A DNA stretch of 64,000 nt from SG8-38 sp041576815 (GTDB lineage: Bacteria; Myxococcota_A; Polyangia; Polyangiales; Houyiibacteriaceae), in the NCBI GenBank assembly GCA_041576815.1, contig JBFGKE010000002.1:111921-175920 (forward strand), in the 5' to 3' direction. The position numbers and the translations under genes were made by a program. This document shows, piece after piece, positions 51,726 through 59,689 of this stretch (its first letter is position 1; every line of letters starts with the position of its first letter). The notes below the pieces were generated by a model. It did not search any database and was not told where the DNA came from. It saw nothing but the letters and a program-made list of their open reading frames with translations.

Positions 51726-52586
51726 ATGACGACATCCGCAGCGGTCGCGGCTCGGGTCGGCCAGTCGCCGAGGGAGGCGGCCCCCTTCGTGAAGTGGGCA
51801 GGGGGCAAGGGACGATTGTTGAGCCAGCTGCGACCGCTGCTTCCCACGGGGATCGAGCACATGCGCCACGTCGAGCCGTTCGTCGGCGGTGGCGCGCTCT
51901 TTTTTTCCCGCCGTCCGCGGCGGGCGCTCTTGAGCGACATCAACCCTGCGCTCGTAGCGACGTACGTGGCGATTCGCGACGACGTCGAGGGCGTGATCGG
52001 CGGGCTTCGCCAACTGACCAAGCACCACTCGAAGGCTCGATACTACGAGGTTCGCGAGCGGTACAATCGAGGGAGGCAGGGTGCGTCGAATCGTGCAGCG
52101 ACGTTCATCTATCTGAACAAGACCTGCTTCAACGGCCTCCACCGCGTGAATCGAAAGGGCGAGTTCAACGTGCCCGTCGGGTCGTACCAAAACCCCAGGA
52201 TTCTGAACGAAGACGCTCTGCGCGCGGCAAGCGAGGCACTGCGCGGCGCGCATCTTCGGTGCGCCCCCTTCGACGCCCTCCTCGAGCACGCCAAGCCCGG
52301 TGACTTCGTCTATTTCGACCCACCCTACGAACCGGTCTCCCGAACCGCGAGCTTCACCTCCTACGCGAGCGACGGCTTCACGCAAGACGATCAGGGTCGT
52401 CTTCGGGACGTGTTCGCCGAGCTCGATCGACGAGGATGCAAGCTGATGCTTTCGAACAGCGACGTTCCCTTCATTCGCGAGCTCTACCGCCGCTACGCCG
52501 TCGATACCGTTGCTGCCCCTCGCGCGATCAACTGCAACGGGAAGAAGCGCGGCAAAGTGAGCGAGGTCGTCGTTCGCAACTACTGA
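51726..52586 (+). CDS. DNA adenine methylase, Dam/DpnM type
   Basis: 286 residues. Motif X and the SAM pocket are FVKWAGGKGRLL (about 21) and EPFVGGGALFF (about 49), with LLSDIN (about 68). NKTCFNGLHRVNRKGEFNVPVG (about 133) contains residues that read GATC in the DpnM/Dam group. The catalytic motif IV is FVYFDPPYEP (about 195), and LSNSD lies near 240. This alpha-group architecture fits an orphan GATC methylase. No restriction endonuclease gene is adjacent. The start codon is ATG with little visible Shine-Dalgarno. Confidence 0.88.
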   Translation: MTTSAAVAARVGQSPREAAPFVKWAGGKGRLLSQLRPLLPTGIEHMRHVEPFVGGGALFFSRRPRRALLSDINPALVATYVAIRDDVEGVIGGLRQLTKHHSKARYYEVRERYNRGRQGASNRAATFIYLNKTCFNGLHRVNRKGEFNVPVGSYQNPRILNEDALRAASEALRGAHLRCAPFDALLEHAKPGDFVYFDPPYEPVSRTASFTSYASDGFTQDDQGRLRDVFAELDRRGCKLMLSNSDVPFIRELYRRYAVDTVAAPRAINCNGKKRGKVSEVVVRNY

Positions 52587-52595
52587 AGGTGGGGC

Positions 52596-53591
52596 TCAGG
52601 CTTCGTCGAGCGCAGACGGCTGAGGAGGCACCGGGGCCTCTGCCATGCCGCCGCGCAGACGCTTCCAAACGAAGAGAAACGCGGGCGGTCCGGTGAGCGC
52701 CGTGATCACCAGCAGCACCGCCCGATCGAGGCTTCCCGCGAAGAGCCCGAGGCTGAAATCGTAGCCCGTGGCAAACGTGACGTAGCCGATCGCGGCCTCT
52801 CGGATGCCGAGGCCTCCGGGCGTGAAGGCGACGAAGGAGACCAGCATGACCAGCGGCGCTAGAAGCAGAAGAAGCCAAGGCGAAGGACGGGTTTGAAAGG
52901 CGTCGAAGCCGATGGCGAGGCGCAGGCCGAGCGTGACCTGCTGCAGCACGATGAGCATCAGCACGACCGCGCTGATCCCGGGCTGGGCCCGCGCCATCGC
53001 GAACCCGTCGACGAAATCGTTCCAGATGCGTGAGAGCCGACGGCCGTTGGCTTCGGCCCTCGGGACGTCGACGAAGAGCGCCGTCGTGGCCGCGAGCGCC
53101 ATGGCGACGAAAAGAATCAAGAGGAGCCAAGCGGGCCGACCTTCGAACAGCCAGAGCCCGAGCGTTCCAACCGCGCCGAGGAGCCCGCTCGCGCACACGA
53201 GCAGCACCGCGCGAATCCCAAAAACGCTCCCAAAGCGCGCGTAGCGAAGATCGTGCACCTGCTTCATGTAGTGGCCCCGAAGCACGGTCCCGACGCGCAT
53301 CGGCAGGTAGTTCGCGAAGTTCGCGCACATCGCGACCACGACGTTTTCGACGAACCCGATGGGGGCGTTTTCCGACCGGAAAAGGACCCAGCTTTGTGCA
53401 GAGCTGAGGAAGAACCCCGCCAAAACGAGAGCGCCGATGGCCCCGAGGTCCCACCACGAGGCATCGAGAAGCTCGGTGAAATCGGCGCGCCGCTGCCATA
53501 GAACCCAGCCAGTCGCCACTAGGATCGCGAGCCCGAGGGTGTTCTTCACCCAAGGTCTCCACCGTTTCGTCGGTCTCGGATCCGTGGTCAC
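52596..53591 (-). CDS. Flippase-like membrane protein (LPG synthase TM/UPF0104 family)
   Basis: 331 residues from a GTG, with about eight membrane helices. Typical family segments are NVVVAMCANFANYLPMRVG (about 83), GTVLRGHYMKQVHDLRYARF, and FVAFTPGGLGIREAAIGY (about 253), which is the conserved TPGGxGxxE block. Relatives include the MprF flippase domain and AglD-type proteins implicated in moving or modifying lipid-linked glycans. It is divergent from the pyruvyl-transferase operon, so it may serve that glycan pathway. Confidence 0.85.
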   Translation of the reverse strand: MTTDPRPTKRWRPWVKNTLGLAILVATGWVLWQRRADFTELLDASWWDLGAIGALVLAGFFLSSAQSWVLFRSENAPIGFVENVVVAMCANFANYLPMRVGTVLRGHYMKQVHDLRYARFGSVFGIRAVLLVCASGLLGAVGTLGLWLFEGRPAWLLLILFVAMALAATTALFVDVPRAEANGRRLSRIWNDFVDGFAMARAQPGISAVVLMLIVLQQVTLGLRLAIGFDAFQTRPSPWLLLLLAPLVMLVSFVAFTPGGLGIREAAIGYVTFATGYDFSLGLFAGSLDRAVLLVITALTGPPAFLFVWKRLRGGMAEAPVPPQPSALDEA

Positions 53592-53711
53592 GCCATCGCC
53601 CAGAGCGTCCTGAGACTAACGACTCCCGCGGGGCACGTCGAATGAACTGCCTCGAGCTGGCGATTGGCCTCGCGCCGGAGCGCGGTCGATGCAACATTGG
53701 CCCGGCGCGAG

Positions 53712-54977
53712 ATGGGGAGCGAGCGGACACCACACATCTTGATCGTGAATCAGCACGGCGAGAACCGGGGAGACGAGGCCGCGATGCGGGCGATGCTCGG
53801 GTCGTTCGTCGAGGAGCTCGGCGACGTAAGCTTCACGCTTCTCTATCAATTTCAAGATCGCTCGCTTCGGCTCTCGTTTCGGGAGAACGTTCGGGACCTT
53901 CCCATCGTCATTCCCCCGCGCGAGGCGCTCGGCATGGTGATGTTCGGTGCGGCACGCCGCGGCGGGGTGAGCGTCGAAGGGCTGCTCGGGCGCACCACCC
54001 GGGCGATCATCGACGCTTACGAAAAAGCCGACCTGGTCGTCTCGGCGCCGGGCGGCCCTTATTTCGGCGACATCTACCGGAACCACGAGCTCGTGCACTG
54101 GTTCTACATCTGGCTCGCTGCGCTCTACCAAAAGCCGCTCTTCTTGTATGCACCCAGCGCGGGCCCTTTCGAAACCGCCTGGCTCAACCCCATCCGGAGG
54201 CGGTTGTACCGAGAGTTCGACGTTCTGTGCGCGCGCGAAGAGCTCAGTGCGAGCTACATCCGAGGTCTCCTCGGAGAAGGTGCCGACGTGCACGTGACGG
54301 CGGATTCGGCGTTGCAGCAAGCGTTCGACGCGATGCCGCGGTCCGAATATTTCGGCGGCGACCGGTCCGGCCTCGCCGACAAGTTCCTGGTCGCGGTCTC
54401 GCTCAACGACTACGGCTACCCGGGCGACGCGGACGTGGCGGCGAAAAAGCGCAACTACGACGACGCGATGGTCGAGGTCCTCGGTCACCTCGCGAAGCGG
54501 CGCGACAGCCATCTATTGCTGCTACCGCAGCTCTACGGCCGAGCCCATAGAGATGCGCCATACCTCGAACGGATGGGACGACGCTTGCCGAGCGAGGTCA
54601 GCTGGGAAGTCGTTGATGGAAACCTCGGTTCGGACGACCAGCGGCGAATTTTCGCGATGTGCGATCTCCACCTGGCCAGCCGCTACCACCCTGCGATCTT
54701 CGGGAGCTCGGGGCTCACGCCCGGGATCTGCATCTACTACGAGCACAAGGCGCTCGGCTTCATGCAGCAACTGGGGCTCGAGCGATTCGCATTCGACATT
54801 CGCAACGTCGGCGCCCCCGAGCTCTGCACCGCGCTCGACGAGGTTCTCGAGCGCCGCGAAGAGCTCGTCTCGCTTCTGGAGGCACGCATCCCGCCGATTC
54901 GAGAGGCCTCGCGGCAAACGACGAAGCTGGCCGTCGACCTGTTACGCCGCGCCATGCCGGAAGGGGAGCGCCGATGA
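53712..54977 (+). CDS. Polysaccharide pyruvyl transferase family protein
   Basis: 421 residues from the ATG at 53712; the frame is open to a TTG at 53664. The N-terminal HILIVNQHGENRGDEAAMRAM (about 8) and SAPGGPYFGDIYRN (about 112) are typical of the CsaB/WcaK pyruvyl transferase family. The C-terminal half has LHLASRYHPAIFGSSGLTPG (about 318) followed by YYEHKALGFMQQLGL. Members add a ketal-linked pyruvate from PEP to sugars in exopolysaccharide or cell-wall glycans; some WcaK-like members have other roles. It is the first gene of a five-gene run and overlaps the next start by 4 bases. Confidence 0.85.
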   Translation: MGSERTPHILIVNQHGENRGDEAAMRAMLGSFVEELGDVSFTLLYQFQDRSLRLSFRENVRDLPIVIPPREALGMVMFGAARRGGVSVEGLLGRTTRAIIDAYEKADLVVSAPGGPYFGDIYRNHELVHWFYIWLAALYQKPLFLYAPSAGPFETAWLNPIRRRLYREFDVLCAREELSASYIRGLLGEGADVHVTADSALQQAFDAMPRSEYFGGDRSGLADKFLVAVSLNDYGYPGDADVAAKKRNYDDAMVEVLGHLAKRRDSHLLLLPQLYGRAHRDAPYLERMGRRLPSEVSWEVVDGNLGSDDQRRIFAMCDLHLASRYHPAIFGSSGLTPGICIYYEHKALGFMQQLGLERFAFDIRNVGAPELCTALDEVLERREELVSLLEARIPPIREASRQTTKLAVDLLRRAMPEGERR

Positions 54978-56878
54978 ATCGCTTTTTCGGCATGGCTTCG
55001 ACGGCCGACGTCTCGGAGCGTTTTGCCGCCGCACGGGGTTGGATCATCGACACCGCGAGGCAAGCGTCGCGCCCGCTGGTGCGAAGCGACGCGCTCTTCG
55101 TCGATTCGATGGACGACGGCCGCACCGTTCTCGGCCGCGCAGAGTCCGGTGGCACGTCCCTCGTGTACCTCGGCATGGTCCATCACCCCGCGCCCGAGTT
55201 CGGCGAGGGCACCCCGCTCGACGATCCAAACCGCACCGCGGCCTATCTCCTCGCTCGGTTTCGAAAGCTTGGGGTCGGTTTCCTAGACGGCCTCTGCGGC
55301 CACTTCGTCGTCGCCGTCGTCGAGCCCGACCACGGACGGCTCACGATCGCGCGTGACCCGGGCGGAAGCCGTCGTCTGTTCGTTCACCGAGATCGAGAGA
55401 CCCTGCGGTTCTCGACGAAGCTCTCCGACTTTCGCGGCCTCCTCGGAGACTCCCTTCGCGTGGATCGCGGGCTGGAGAATTTTCTGCTGGGCTACGAGTT
55501 CCTGCCTGACGGCCGTACCGTCTATGCCGGCGTCGAGGTGCTCGGTCCGGGTACGGCCATGGTGTGGTCCAAAGGCGAAGTGAGAACGCACCAGATCCCC
55601 AAGCCCGATCCGTGGAAAGACGCGGTGGCGGAGATCGATCTCACGAGTGCCTCCGAAGACGAAGTGATCGATGCGCTCGAGGACGCGTTCACGCGCGCGC
55701 TCCGAGAGCAGCTGCCCTCCGCGGAGCGGGTCGGACTCCTTCTCGGTGGCTTCGACTCCGCCTTGATCGCCGTCTTTCTCAAGAAGCTGGGCAAGACCGT
55801 GGAAACCTTTTCGTTCCACTACGAAGACGAGAGCTTCAACCAGCCGTACACCGAAGAGCTCGCGCGCTTGCTCGGCATCGATCACAACTGGGTTCCCATT
55901 ACCGCCGAGGTGATGCGGGAGGGCCTCACCGATTACGCCCAGCGCTTCAATCAGCTCGCTGGTCAGTCACACTATCTCATCGCAAGCGCGCACGCGGTGA
56001 AGACCGCGGCCGACAAGGGCATTCGTCACATGTTCAGCGGAGACGGCTGCGACGGGCTTTTCCTCGGCTACCCGACGGTGCACCTTCGCGCGAAGGTGAT
56101 CATGGGGCTTTCGAAAGTGGCGCCGGCGCTCAAAGGCCCGCTCGGGGCGGCGACGCGTTCCGGATGGTTGGAACGCAAGCTCGGGCACCCCTACCGCGTT
56201 GCGCGAAACGTCTCCACGATTCTTCAGCGAGGGATGCCGGCTCGGGCGCACGTAGCTTCGTGCATACTCGACGGTTTCGCGCTCGAGCAGCTCCGCGGGC
56301 CGGCGCCCCCGCAGGAGCGCGACGTCGAGGACATCTTGGCCGATCTCGCGCGAGGCAAGGAGCACGTGAGCCCGGTGCGGCTGGCTTATCAAGGCAAGAG
56401 CTTGGTCGGGCTCAACAAGACCAAGCTCGAAGGCGCAGGTGATCTTTCCGGAATCGTGCTCCTCTCGCCGTTTCTGCACCCGGGCATGGCCGGCTTCGCG
56501 CGGGCCTTACCCGAAGAGCTCTCGCGACCCGAGGAAAAAACCAAATCCGAGGTGACGGGCAAGTACGCCTTGATGCAGATGGCGGAGCGAAAGGGTCATC
56601 TTCCCTCGGAAATCATCTATCAGCCAAAGCGGTCTCCCGTCACCGCGCCGGTAGACCGGTGGTACCTCGGACCCCTGCGTGAGCTCATGCTGGAGCAGCT
56701 CGAGGGGCTGCCGTTCGACGTCGATCCCGACTATGCGCAGTCTCTGGTCTCACCGAAGTACGCCGAAGATCTGTTTCGGAGATACGTCGGCCTCGGGCGA
56801 TTCGCGACCCACGCGATCAACGTGCTGGTGACACACGCTGCATTCACACGGCTTGCGCGGGCCGGCTCGGAGGACTGA
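54974..56878 (+). CDS. Asparagine synthase-like protein with altered active sites
   Basis: 634 residues. The N-terminal half has the fold of class II glutaminase domains (GHFVVAVVEPDHGRLTIARDPGGSRRLF, about 112), but the protein begins MNRFFG and lacks the catalytic Cys2, so glutamine is not expected to be hydrolysed. The synthetase half has LGGFDS (257-262) where AsnB has SGG-x-DS, and GDGCDGLF (356-363) where AsnB has GDGGDELF. TFSFHYEDESFNQPYTEELARLLG keeps the family pattern. It may amidate or otherwise modify a uronic acid of a glycan, use ammonia, or have lost catalysis. It is coupled to the pyruvyl transferase gene (ATGA) and lies 3 bp from the methyltransferase. Confidence 0.8.
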   Translation: MNRFFGMASTADVSERFAAARGWIIDTARQASRPLVRSDALFVDSMDDGRTVLGRAESGGTSLVYLGMVHHPAPEFGEGTPLDDPNRTAAYLLARFRKLGVGFLDGLCGHFVVAVVEPDHGRLTIARDPGGSRRLFVHRDRETLRFSTKLSDFRGLLGDSLRVDRGLENFLLGYEFLPDGRTVYAGVEVLGPGTAMVWSKGEVRTHQIPKPDPWKDAVAEIDLTSASEDEVIDALEDAFTRALREQLPSAERVGLLLGGFDSALIAVFLKKLGKTVETFSFHYEDESFNQPYTEELARLLGIDHNWVPITAEVMREGLTDYAQRFNQLAGQSHYLIASAHAVKTAADKGIRHMFSGDGCDGLFLGYPTVHLRAKVIMGLSKVAPALKGPLGAATRSGWLERKLGHPYRVARNVSTILQRGMPARAHVASCILDGFALEQLRGPAPPQERDVEDILADLARGKEHVSPVRLAYQGKSLVGLNKTKLEGAGDLSGIVLLSPFLHPGMAGFARALPEELSRPEEKTKSEVTGKYALMQMAERKGHLPSEIIYQPKRSPVTAPVDRWYLGPLRELMLEQLEGLPFDVDPDYAQSLVSPKYAEDLFRRYVGLGRFATHAINVLVTHAAFTRLARAGSED

Positions 56879-56881
56879 CGC

Positions 56882-57697
56882 TTGCCCACCGTGTACCCCG
56901 ACATCGGAATCGCGGCGCCGGAGCTCCAGTGGGTGCCAACACCGACCTACCTGCTCCGCCGTGCCGCGATCTTCGACATGCTCGACTCGTGGCCAAGCGG
57001 CCGGGTCCTGGAAGTCGGATGCGGCGCTGGCGCGCTGCTGCACGATCTCGGCGAGCGCGGCTATGCGGGCGTCGGCGTCGAGCTCTCGCCCAAGGCTCGC
57101 AAAATCGCTGCGCAAGTCCTCGCAGAGGATGCTCGGTTCCGCATCGAGGCCGAGGTGCCAGCTGGCCCGGCGGCAAGCTTCGATCTCGTGATCGCGCTCG
57201 AGGTGTTGGAGCACATCGAGGATGATGCCGGGTCGCTCGCAGCGTGGCTCGAGCTCCTGAAGCCGTCCGGGCGCGTGCTGATCTCCGTTCCCGCCCACCG
57301 CGACCGATGGAACGTGACCGATGCGCTCGTCGGCCACTACCGCCGGTACGATCGCGCCGACGTCGAATCCCTTCTGCGCGGCGCTGGCCTTCGAATCGAC
57401 GCGCTGTGGTCGATCGGTTGGCCGGCCTCTTGGGTCATCGAGCGCGCGCGAATCGTGGTCAAGGGCGCACAAGCGCGCAGAGAAGGGGTGGACATCGCCT
57501 CGATCGAACGTGGCGATTCGGCGCGGACTCGAGACAGTGGTATAGAGCGCTCGTTGGAGACGCGCTTCTTTCCTTTCTATTCGAGCGCGGTGGGTCGACT
57601 GGCTCTTCGAAGCGCCGCCAAGATGCAGCGTCGCTTCTACGGCACGGAATGGGGGATTTCCTATCTGGCAGCGGCAACGAAGCCCACGATGGCCTGA
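56882..57697 (+). CDS. Class I SAM-dependent methyltransferase
   Basis: 271 residues from a TTG, 3 bp behind the asparagine-synthase-like gene. Motif I is RVLEVGCGAGALLHDLGERG (about 41), motif II VGVELSPKA, motif III in SFDLVIALEVLEHIEDD (about 100), and the post-motif LLKPSGRVLISVPAHRDRWN (about 122). The GHYRRY segment is shared with methyltransferases of glycan and ubiquinone type. The C-terminal 90 residues have two hydrophobic, basic helices that may associate with the membrane. The substrate is unknown; its context suggests a sugar. Confidence 0.85.
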   Translation: MPTVYPDIGIAAPELQWVPTPTYLLRRAAIFDMLDSWPSGRVLEVGCGAGALLHDLGERGYAGVGVELSPKARKIAAQVLAEDARFRIEAEVPAGPAASFDLVIALEVLEHIEDDAGSLAAWLELLKPSGRVLISVPAHRDRWNVTDALVGHYRRYDRADVESLLRGAGLRIDALWSIGWPASWVIERARIVVKGAQARREGVDIASIERGDSARTRDSGIERSLETRFFPFYSSAVGRLALRSAAKMQRRFYGTEWGISYLAAATKPTMA

Positions 57698-57722
57698 GGT
57701 CTCCGGAAGCTTGGAGCATTCA

Positions 57723-58541
57723 ATGATGGCACAGAACCACCAGGACTACTTGGCTTGGACCTACTTCGGCGAAGAGGCGTTCGATCGCGCCGAGTTTGCC
57801 AGATTTCGAGAGACGCTGCGCGGCACGAATCGTTTCATCGACGTCGGCGCGTCCCACGGCGTCTACACCTATCATGCAAATCGAGTGCTCGAGAATGCGG
57901 AAATCATCGCGATCGAGGCAGACCCCGAGCGCTTCCGCATCCTCCAGGAGAACACGGAGAAGTGGGCCGCCGAGTCGACCAACACGATCCGATGCATCAA
58001 CGCGGCGGCAAGCGATGAAACCGAACGGCAGGCCTCGCCCGAGGTTACGTTCTTCACGACGGGAACACAGATCAGCGGAGGGCTCTTTTCAGTCTCGGAG
58101 CGCTCGGACGACTACGCGCCGATTCGCGTCCCGATCGTGTGCGTCGACGATTACTTCGAACCGTCTAGTCAAACGTTCGTGAAAATCGATGTCGAGGGCG
58201 CCGAGCTCCGGGTGCTGAAGGGCGCCGTGAAGCACATCGCGGCGGGCAACACGCGCTTCTTCACCGAAATCTCGTGGTGGGGTGATCGGCCCCGAGGCAC
58301 GAGCGCGCTCGACGTTCTGCGTTTCTGTTTCGAGTCGGGGCTTCGAGCCGATCGCCGTCTGCGCTCGGACTACCTCTTCGCCCCGGAGCCGAACGTTGCG
58401 GCTCGTTTGGTCGCCCTCGGCAAATGCGTTCCCCCGTTGGGTCTGCGGGTCACCTTCAACACGTTCGTGCCGCTGAGGGTTCGGACTTGGCGCGAGCGCC
58501 GGGAAAATCGCCGGCGCCTCTCCCGCTACGCCCGTTCCTGA
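57723..58541 (+). CDS. FkbM family methyltransferase
   Basis: 272 residues from the ATG at 57723, which has TTGGAG six bases upstream. FkbM landmarks are FIDVGASHGVYTYHA (about 38), IIAIEADPERFRIL (about 60), VTFFTTGTQISGG, and FVKIDVEGAELRVLKGA (about 154). FkbM enzymes O-methylate hydroxyl groups of polyketides and glycans. The strongly basic C-terminus (RTWRERRENRRRLSRYAR) is unusual. Its stop shares one base with the next start (TGATG). Confidence 0.88.
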   Translation: MMAQNHQDYLAWTYFGEEAFDRAEFARFRETLRGTNRFIDVGASHGVYTYHANRVLENAEIIAIEADPERFRILQENTEKWAAESTNTIRCINAAASDETERQASPEVTFFTTGTQISGGLFSVSERSDDYAPIRVPIVCVDDYFEPSSQTFVKIDVEGAELRVLKGAVKHIAAGNTRFFTEISWWGDRPRGTSALDVLRFCFESGLRADRRLRSDYLFAPEPNVAARLVALGKCVPPLGLRVTFNTFVPLRVRTWRERRENRRRLSRYARS

Positions 58542-59686
58542 TGAACGAGGAGACCCCGCGGATCTGCATGTTCGGCACGTACGAGGCCGAATACGATCGC
58601 AATCGCATCTTGCTTCGAGGGTTGCGCGATGCCGGCGTCGAAGTCCACGAATGTCATTCGCCGGTCTGGGAGACCATGCGTTTCAAAACGAGCGCGCTCA
58701 AAGGCCCGCTCCAATACGTCGGTACGGCGCTCAAGCTGCTCTTCGCCTACGTTCGACTCTCGTTCCGCTATCTTCTCGCGCCGCCGCACGACATCGTCCT
58801 CGTTGGTTACCTCGGTCATTTCGACGTGCTTCCCGCGCGTTTGCTCAGCTGGCTTAGGCGCAAGCCACTGGTGTTCGATGCGTTCGTGTCACTCTACGAC
58901 ACCTCGGTCGCAGATCGTCAGGTCTTCGAGCCGGACAGCCTCGCGGCAAAGCTGCTCCGGTTCATCGATCGGCAGTCATGCAAGCTGGCTGATCTCGTCT
59001 TGCTCGATACGAATCAGCACATCGAGTACTTCTGCTCGGAATACGGGCTCGACCCAGCGAAGTTCCAGCGGGTGCTGGTCGGGGCCGACCCTGCCTACGC
59101 AGCCAGCGGCCCGATCGAGAAGCGCACGGGCCGGTTCGTGGTACTGCACTACAGCAAGTTCGCGCCGCTGCATGGGATGACCTACGTCCTCGATGCCGCA
59201 AATCGGCTCCGCGGCCGTCCGGAGGTCCTCTTCGAGATCGTGGGCGGCGGACAAACGTTCGAGCAGAGCGCGGCCTACGCCGAGCGTTTGGGGCTCGACA
59301 ACCTGGAGCTCGTTGCTTGGCTCGAGCCGGAGGCACTTCGGCGCGCGATCCGTGAAGCAGACGTTTGCCTGGGGATCTTCGGGGACACAGCCAAAGCGCG
59401 ACGTGTCGTACCCAACAAGGTCTATCAATGCCTCGCCGCGGGCGCGGCAGTGATCACCGGCCGCTCACCTGCAACCGAGGAGCTGCTGGCCGATCGCGAA
59501 AACGTGCTCTTCTGCGAGATGGCAAATGGGGATGCGCTCGCAAATGCGATTCTCCAGCTCGAAAGCGATTCGTCGCTCCGCGCTCGGCTCGGTGAAAACG
59601 GTGCACGGGCCTATCGAGAACGCTTCACGCCTCGAAAAATCGTCGAAACCGAGCTGCTGCCGCGCCTGCGCGAGCTCGCAGGATGA
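58541..59686 (+). CDS. Glycosyltransferase, GT4-like (GT-B fold)
   Basis: 381 residues. The N-terminal part binds the acceptor (ICMFGTYEAEYDRNRILLRGL, about 8). The C-terminal donor domain has VLHYSKFAPLHGMTYVLDAA (about 208), EIVGGGQTFEQ (about 234), VCLGIFGDTAKARRVVPNKVYQCLAAG (about 281) and the TEELLADRENVLFCEMANGDALANAI block with the spaced Glu of the GT4 family. It would extend or start a glycan chain using a nucleotide sugar. It ends the five-gene run and is convergent with the DUF2079 gene, 3 bp apart. Confidence 0.88.
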   Translation: MNEETPRICMFGTYEAEYDRNRILLRGLRDAGVEVHECHSPVWETMRFKTSALKGPLQYVGTALKLLFAYVRLSFRYLLAPPHDIVLVGYLGHFDVLPARLLSWLRRKPLVFDAFVSLYDTSVADRQVFEPDSLAAKLLRFIDRQSCKLADLVLLDTNQHIEYFCSEYGLDPAKFQRVLVGADPAYAASGPIEKRTGRFVVLHYSKFAPLHGMTYVLDAANRLRGRPEVLFEIVGGGQTFEQSAAYAERLGLDNLELVAWLEPEALRRAIREADVCLGIFGDTAKARRVVPNKVYQCLAAGAAVITGRSPATEELLADRENVLFCEMANGDALANAILQLESDSSLRARLGENGARAYRERFTPRKIVETELLPRLRELAG

Positions 59687-59689
59687 TCG

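Noticed and set aside
50507..52303. 598-codon plus frame over the aminotransferase and methylase
   Set aside because: Arg-rich +1 shadow spanning two real genes and the terminator between them.
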